This document shows, piece after piece, positions 57,701-64,000 of a stretch of 64,000 nt of DNA (position 1 is its first letter; every line of letters starts with the position of its first letter). The position numbers and the translations under genes were made by a program. The DNA is from Diphasiastrum complanatum (taxonomy: Eukaryota; Streptophyta; Lycopodiopsida; Lycopodiales; Lycopodiaceae): NCBI GenBank assembly GCA_029204225.1, contig CM055099.1:55593173-55657172 (forward strand), read 5' to 3'. The notes beneath the pieces were generated by a model. It ran no database searches. It saw only the letters and a program-made list of their open reading frames with translations, and had not been told where the DNA came from.

Positions 57701-60508
57701 AGGGAAGAGGGCCCATTGCCGGGGTGCCCGGGGGTGCTCGAAGCTGGGAAATAAAAAAAAATACAAGCCCATCAAAATTTGAAATTATCGGTGGGCACTT
57801 GCTGCCCCTGCCCGTGCCACGTGTCGCAACGACAACGAGCTGGGGCCAAAAAAGTGGGAAGTACCTTTAAGGCTCAGCGACCTCACATGCCATAATGTTT
57901 TCTAGATTGTTTTGAATAATTGTATTACATCTGATTCTGCTCAGAAATAGGTCCAATTGAAGTAACCTTCCGCATGAAGGTTGTTGGAAAACTAAAGGCC
58001 AAAAAACTACCACATGTTCTCCCATAATGATGATGTAGTGGCAGTAGCATGTGAAGAAGAGTAGAAATATTAGCTTTCAACAATTGATGATGCAACAGTT
58101 GGGAACGACTACGAAGTAGATGATACTGTATTAGAAAAGCAAGATTCAGAGGGAAATGGAGATGTAGAAGCAAATCAGCAAATATTGTCGTCAAAAGACA
58201 ATGTAGCAGTGGGGATAGCTACAAGAAATAATGCAGAAGTACGCCAAGAATCAAATGATTATGTACTAGTAGAGAATGATTACTATTCGTTTGCGTCGGG
58301 GGCAGCCCGTAAATAAGCCATTTTATTTGCAGTATAGTATGCGACTCAGCAAAAAACAATGTAACCCCACATGGCCCAAACCAAACGATCTGCACCATGT
58401 TATCACTGGACTCTGCATCCTTGTGCAATCATGATATGGCAAATTGACTTGACTTACCTAGAATGGGCAGTTGATGTGTATCTCCTCGATGACAAACCTG
58501 ATACACTACTCCACAACTACTATGGCTTGATCAAAATTGACTTACCAACTGCAAAACCGCAAAATCATCACACTCACCACTCACCAAGAGCATCCAAAGT
58601 GTGATTATTGACCCGTTCTTCATCCTCTGCATGTCCCACACACAGCTCGTCCAATGCAAGTCTGCTATATTGCCCAATGGCTTCCAACTGGCACCACCTC
58701 GCACTTCCATCACCTGTGACCGCCAAAATGTGTGTACCTCCAAGCTAGACCATATTTCCCTCCAAACGAGAAATTTACAAGCTATAGATGCGTGTGTCAA
58801 TGCAGCTATCACCTGACTTGACAATATCATCGCCGATCAAGCCTGTGAGAGCGTTCCCCCCAAAATGCTACTTGACGTTGGTTGGTTCTAACTCCAAAAG
58901 TTGAACCTAATTACAAAAATTTTTCACCTGTAATTGGCATATCATGCCTACCTCTCACCTGTGATTGCTTGCCCTCTCAAAATTGTTGCCAATGATGAGT
59001 AGTCATGTCGCCAAACTGCACTTCTATCGCCAAAACTAGCTTTCTCCACATGTTAGGGCTTTGGAAGCCATAGCTATTTTGCAAATCTGGAGAAGAAGAA
59101 AGGAGATGGAAAACCCACGCGTGAAAGGAGTTAGGTCCCTAGCATTCCGGAGTGAGCCATGCTTGCAGGCGCGTGGATCAGTGCACAAAAGCACCTAGGA
59201 CCGTAGGATGAGTCCCTATGAAGGTCAATGGTAGAGATCGTGCTTTTGAAAAGCAGTGTGAGCCATTGGATCAGAATTGGCCATTGGATGGCAAGTAAAG
59301 GGGCTGTAAAAGGTTGAAAGGCAATTGGGCCTTCAACTTCATTAAAAATCTTCATATTGAAATGGAGATTGGACCCGACATGCCAGAAGGGTATTTTTTC
59401 ATTAAAAAAAACTTCAGGATGAAGTTTCAGTTCATTTTTTGCAAGCAAATTGGTTTTGGGCCTAACCTTGGCTAGAGGTCATTTTTTTTGGCCATCCTTG
59501 GGCCAAAATGACCGCTGAAACTGGTTGCTCAGAGCCAATGGACATAGCGATGTCACAAAGTAGGGAGAAACGTGTTTCGGGGAGTTTTCATCACCATTCT
59601 ATCAAGCGGAGTGCAGGTGACCTAGTGATGGGCTACATGCGCCATTTGGGTACCGTAGGGCCAAATTTGGGACGCTTTTTGGCTAGTGAAACCTACTACA
59701 GGGCAGTACATTGAGGCATCATCACTTCGGAATCATTATTACTTACTCTTGACAGGGTAACAGGGTGTTTGGAAGTGGTAAATGCAGTATGGGGACGAAT
59801 GGTAGTCATGCACACAAACCAGAAAATGGCAGTCCACGATCTCTTACAGGCAGGCTCGCAACAGCAAATCGTTGTATTGTAGATTTTTACAGTGCCCAAA
59901 ATAGCCTCTTGCAGTACAAGATCCTTGGCTTTTCTATATGAAACCCTAGTTGTGCTATTTCCTAACCTCTGAGAAGAATGTACAATTGCTGTCCCTGACA
60001 ATTTACCACAAGATTGGCCCCTATTGTAAGATACTGGGTAGCAATTTATAGTGCCCACTTCCATCAACCGTAGAGAAAGATCCATAGTTTTTTTATTTTT
60101 GCAAAAACTAGGCCACCATAACTAGTTCCCCGAACTGCCTCTTTCTCTTCACACTGTAAGTGGATTTCAAAATCCTCTCAATCCTGAGTTGCCACTACCC
60201 TGCTTCACCTTTGATTTGCTTCACTCATTAATTGACGGATTACCGAAGAATTTCTGGCCAATTTTCTGTCACAGCCGTTTTTCGAAGCAACTCACCGTTT
60301 TGAGCAATTTTTCAAAATTTTTCCAAGAATTCTCTTACGACGATCTTCCCCGAAGCTCCGATCGAAGGAACTTTGTTGTCTCCTGCCATCCGGACTACCG
60401 ATACCCAGTATGGAGTCCTCTCTCCTGAGACACATTGAGTGCTATTTTTCCTGGTGAAAGATGCTATCCATAGCTCCACCGGATCGTTCATACCTGCAAC
60501 ACCCTGAC
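57701..60508. other. Gene-free stretch ending in a retroelement leader
   Basis: 57.7-59.7 kb has only short ORFs on both strands without recognisable motifs. CCACGTGTCGC at 57817 is a lone G-box. 60.18-60.51 kb read on the minus strand begins with TGGTATCAGAGTGTCAGG, a PBS-like start, so it looks like the leader of a minus-strand LTR element. Confidence 0.4.
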
Positions 60509-60531
60509 ACTCTGATACCATGTTAAAATTC

Positions 60532-61036
60532 TGTTAGGATCTAGTGTAGTATGCAGATCACATCGATCAATCACCATAGACACTCCTCACAAGCTCTCAA
60601 AGATGACACAACAAAAGCTAAGTCTATTATGAAGAAACACTGTACATATAGCAAAACCACTAACTGCATGAAAGGACATGTTACGAGCTCGTAACCAGTG
60701 CCGAACCCTAGAGAACACAGATAGGTTAGATACCACAGTCAGGGTCGTGTCCAGTGTACATGACCAACAGGGCAAGACAGTGTGAGTAGTGTGCCCCAGC
60801 ATGGTCCATAGCCATGGCGGGCCTAACACAGCCTAGGGACCCTGTCAGCAGGATAGGGCCCCCAGTTGGGTCCCGACGTGCAGTCGGCCACGTCAGTGCC
60901 ACGTGGCCGACACTTGGCAGTAGCATGCTACCAGTGCTCACACTGGGCTAGGAGGGGCTTACTCTATATCAGGGAGTAGGCAAGGTTGGGTGGATCAGTT
61001 AGTGTTTGCCCTACTGTGGTGTTAGGATCTATTACA
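60532..61036 (+). repeat. Probable 5' LTR of the Gypsy element
   Basis: It begins TGTTAGGATCTAG, ends GGATCTATTACA, and is directly followed by TTGGTATCAGAGCC. A CTATATCAGG near 60963 could be the TATA box. The left edge is uncertain because a reverse-complement PBS (CTCTGATACCA, 60510-60520) is followed by TGTTAAAATT at 60521, which would be the edge of another element. Confidence 0.5.
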
Positions 61037-61037
61037 T

Positions 61038-61050
61038 TGGTATCAGAGCC
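61038..61050 (+). other. Primer-binding site of the Gypsy element
   Basis: TGGTATCAGAGCC directly after the LTR, an exact complement of the initiator-Met tRNA 3' end. Confidence 0.8.
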
Positions 61051-61811
61051 ATCTCCATCCTAGGGAGTTAGGAGCAGCAGTAGAGAAAGCTATCAGAAGA
61101 TAGGAAGTGTTTTCTCAGATTCTGAGAGAGGAATAGAGGAGGAGGATCGCTGTAGGAACAGCCTTCAAACTTCTGATTTCCACTGAGAAATCACAGTAGC
61201 AAGGAGTCAGATTCCAAGTGTAGGCAACTCGCTGGAAAAACAGCTGTTTCTCACTGAGTTCAGAGGATTCTCTATAGTTTTCCCAGCGAAATTAGAGAAG
61301 GAAGAAGCCAGCACCTCCATCGCTGTACAGCCAAAGACCTGCATCTGATTTCTAGGGAAAAATTTACTGGTTCTCAGCGAGTTTGAAGCCAAAAAAGAGG
61401 AGCAGGGCCAGCGCTGCCAGTACTTTTGAAAATCTGGTTTTTGGACAAGTTTTTGGGCCCCAACGTCAGAGATTTGGAGCAAGAGGATTTTTACCAGATC
61501 AGCGAGTAGGAGACTTCTGAAATTTCAGAATTCAGAAGGGTTTTTGGACTTCAGATTTGCCATTTTGTGGACAAATTGACATGTTGTCAGACCAGCGAGG
61601 GGGGATAGCAAAACTTTCAGATCTGGTTGCACATTTTCCAACCTCAAATCAGTGGAGGAAGAGCTGAAAGGGCTTTTCTTGATTCTCTCTGTGGAAGTAC
61701 AGTCCTCAGAAACAGCTAAGTCATCTTTCCTTTTCCTTGTACAGTTGTAAATTAGTCTTTTAGACTTTTTTTTCCTACAGAAGATAAGGTAGCTCTCTTT
61801 CAGTTCCGAAG

Positions 61812-64000
61812 ATGACCACTCCTCAGGGATCTGATCAACCCCCGGAGAGAGGCTTCGACGAACTTGAAACAGAAGCCTTGGCTTACAGAAAAGGGAAGGA
61901 ACCCATGGAAGTAGAAGAACATGAACAGTTCGCCGAAGAACTCGACGAACTGGTTACCAAGGAGCAGTTCCTCCAATTGGTAACAGAAGTGGATGAACTG
62001 AAGTTGGCATTAGCCAATTTCAAGTCCAGTGTGGACGACTCGTTCGCTGAACTCAAAAACTTGATTTTGAGTTCCGTGAAAGGAAGCCTTCCCTCCACTT
62101 CTCAGTTATGCCCTTCTCCACTTCCATCAGTTTCGATTGAGACTTTACGGTCTCACTTAAAGATTTAAAGCCTCCTACTTTTAATGGAGAAGAGAAGGAT
62201 AGAAATGCAGATATTCTACAAACCTTCCTCAGCAAATGGAAGAACATTCATGCTCTTAAACAGACCCCTGACCATTTGCAAGCTATTGAGGCCAGTCTTT
62301 CCTTAGGGCCTATGGCCTATAAGTGGTGGTTAAATCTCCAGGAGACTGGACAGACTCCCCGGTCATGGAAAGCTTTTGAAGAAGCTTTCCTAAGAGAATT
62401 TCTACCAGAGAATGAACTGGATAGAGCCTGGGAAGCTTGGGAAAGAACAGTAATGGATAAATCCCTCATCCAATATATCTCGCAGTATCGAGAAGCAATT
62501 TTAAAGATTAAAAATATGGATGACTATCAAAAAATCAGGGGATTTGTCCGTGGCCTCAAAGATGAATATAAAGTAGAGGTCCAGAGAAACTCGCCTACTA
62601 CCCTTGAGCAAGCTCTCAGATATGCTCAAATCTATGATGATTCAGTGGGTAGGAAGAGAGCGAGACAGCAACCACTTTCTGAGCAGCTTCCTCAAAAAGA
62701 CTCTCAATTTGAAAAGAAATTTTTAAAAAGAAAGACAGAAGATAAATTTAAAGGTGAAGCTCCTCAAAAACGCCCTTCACTCATACAGCCCTTAAAACCA
62801 GATGATTTTGAGAAAGCCAAACAAGAACGTTTGTGCTTTGTGTGTATGGGCAAGGGACACACAGTCAGACAGTGTCCCAAGGGGCCTTTTACTAAAAAAG
62901 ATAAAAAAAGATAAAAAACAAGTTCATCTTGTTCAGACTGTATGTTTCCCCAGTGACTCGGCAGCTTCCGAGATCAAAGTGTGTCATGAAGATCATGAAC
63001 ACTGTTGCCAGCTGACCTCTGCAATGCTAGCGAGACCCTTCAGTTTTGGGCCGCATGACCTAGTACGTATGCATGGGAAAGTTGGTAACCAGTCAGTAAG
63101 AGTCATGGTTGATGATGGGGCAACCCATAATTTCATCAACCACACCCTGGTTAAAAAGCTTAAACTACCAGAAGTACCTAGTCAGCATAGGTACATAGTT
63201 TCATTAGCTAAGGGTGAAGATAAAAAAATATGGGAAACCTATGGTAAGTCAGTTAAATCTTGGTATTCAGGGTTACCAAGATGAAATAAACTTTCAGATA
63301 ATGCACCTGGATCGAACAGACATTGTTCTCGGGAGAGATTGGCTCTACAGTTTAGGATCTTCCCTCCACAGAAACTATCAAGAGAACACCCTCAGCTTTC
63401 AGCATAAAGGCCGAGAGATCCAGTTGCATGGGGAGCATGATGTTCCCAACAGCCCTATGGTCTGCAGTTCAGAGCTCTGTCAGCTAATCGGAGACGAAGA
63501 CCATCAGGTATTCTTATGTGACTTTCAGTTTATTCCTGAAGTTTCTATTTCCAGTTCTATTCAGCAGAAAATCAGTAAATTAGAAACTTTGTTGTCTAAA
63601 TTTAAAGATGTTTTTCCTGAAGATTTGCCACATGGTTTACCACCTAGCAGAGAGGTAGATCATGTAATAAACCTAGTACCCGGTACAGCACCTGTTTCTA
63701 AACCTCCGTATCGGGTCAGCCGAACAGAGGATGAAGAAATAACTAGGCAGTTAACAGACTATCTTGGGAAAGGCCAAATTCAGACCAGTAGTTCACCATG
63801 GGCCTCACCAGTCCTATTGGTGAAAAAGAAAGAGGGGTCTATGCGTCTTTGCGTAGATTACAGAGCCCTCAATAAAGTCACAATTAAGAATAAATACCTT
63901 ATGCCTCGGGCAGATGAGTTGTTTGATCAACTCGACGGGGCTAAGTTTTTCAGCAAAATAGACCTCAGATCGGGATATCATCAAGTCCGTATAAAATCGG
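61812..64000 (+). pseudogene. Ty3/Gypsy gag-pol, 5' part, runs off the window
   Basis: Gag starts at ATG 61812 with an acidic coiled-coil-like region (QFLQLVTEVDELKLALANFK). A frameshift near 62160 leads to the capsid region (YKWWLNLQETGQTPRSWKAF, EFLPENELDRAWEAWE) and a CCHC knuckle CFVCMGKGHTVRQC (about 62836). A stop at 62912 and a shift lead to the aspartic protease (VRVMVDDGATHNFINH, about 63105). A further shift near 63250 leads to a long open frame with [56 protein letters not shown] and [15 protein letters not shown], the start of RT, to the window edge. RNase H, integrase and the 3' LTR lie beyond. The damage is light: three frame breaks in 2.2 kb. Confidence 0.88.

Noticed and set aside
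60521-61036. A single LTR serving both a minus-strand leader on the left and the Gypsy element on the right
   Set aside because: PBS-like sequences point outward on both sides, which a normal LTR cannot do; more likely two element edges meet here, and the left edge of the Gypsy LTR remains uncertain.
61207-61482. 91-codon minus-strand ORF in the Gypsy leader
   Set aside because: Antisense to the leader between PBS and gag, with no recognisable domain.

Overview
The window looks like nuclear DNA of a land plant. It is AT-rich, its genes carry GT-AG introns, it is dominated by Ty1/Copia elements whose primer-binding sites match the 3' end of plant initiator-Met tRNA (TGGTATCAGAGC), it has CACTA/TNP2-type pieces and a Ty3/Gypsy element, and it holds one well-preserved host gene of the plant cationic amino-acid transporter (CAT) family. 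The species cannot be told from the sequence. Two relics, a DUF7869-type transposase and a CxxC transposase with a Ulp1 partner, lead me to suspect a bryophyte, lycophyte or fern rather than a flowering plant, but that is a weak inference.

Layout: 0-1.7 kb is the 5' part of a CACTA element (minus strand). 1.7-4.2 kb is AT-rich intergenic DNA. 4.17-9.89 kb is a complete but decayed Copia element with both LTRs, PBS, PPT and a 5-bp target duplication. 9.9-12.6 kb is a transposase relic (copy 3). 12.8-14.2 kb is the RT part of a minus-strand Copia. 14.25-23.27 kb is a multigene DNA transposon (copy 1), probably inserted into that Copia, whose protease/integrase half lies at 23.3-25.6 kb and is itself split by a solo LTR. 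28.6-33.0 kb is a second, partial copy of the multigene transposon (copy 2). 33.0-42.8 kb is nested and shuffled Copia DNA. 44.5-47.1 kb is a DUF7869-like transposase relic split by a CACTA fragment. 47.4-48.2 kb is a truncated Copia end. 48.2-52.7 kb is non-coding. 52.8-55.8 kb is the CAT transporter. 55.9-60.5 kb has no recognisable gene. 60.5-64 kb is the 5' part of a Gypsy element that runs off the window.

The most interesting object is the multigene transposon. Copy 1 encodes (a) a three-intron transposase-like protein with an N-terminal coiled coil, a CxxC...LHAEVR motif and a C-terminal EKSH motif; (b) an unknown acidic protein, here called gene D, on the opposite strand; (c) a histone H3-like protein with a recognisable histone fold, immediately followed in the same frame by a proline linker and a Ulp1/C48-type cysteine protease with visible His, Gln and Cys; and (d) an unknown minus-strand protein, gene E. 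Genes D and H3/Ulp1 diverge from an array of nine CACGTG motifs. Copy 2 keeps part of the transposase, gene D, a six-motif CACGTG array and Ulp1, but lacks the histone domain. A mobile element carrying its own H3 variant and a Ulp1-like protease suggests an element that manipulates chromatin or SUMO signalling. That functional reading is inference; the homologies, gene order and intron conservation are visible in the sequence.

All copies carry stops, frameshifts or rearrangements, so nothing but the CAT transporter looks intact. No tRNA, rRNA or CRISPR array was seen.
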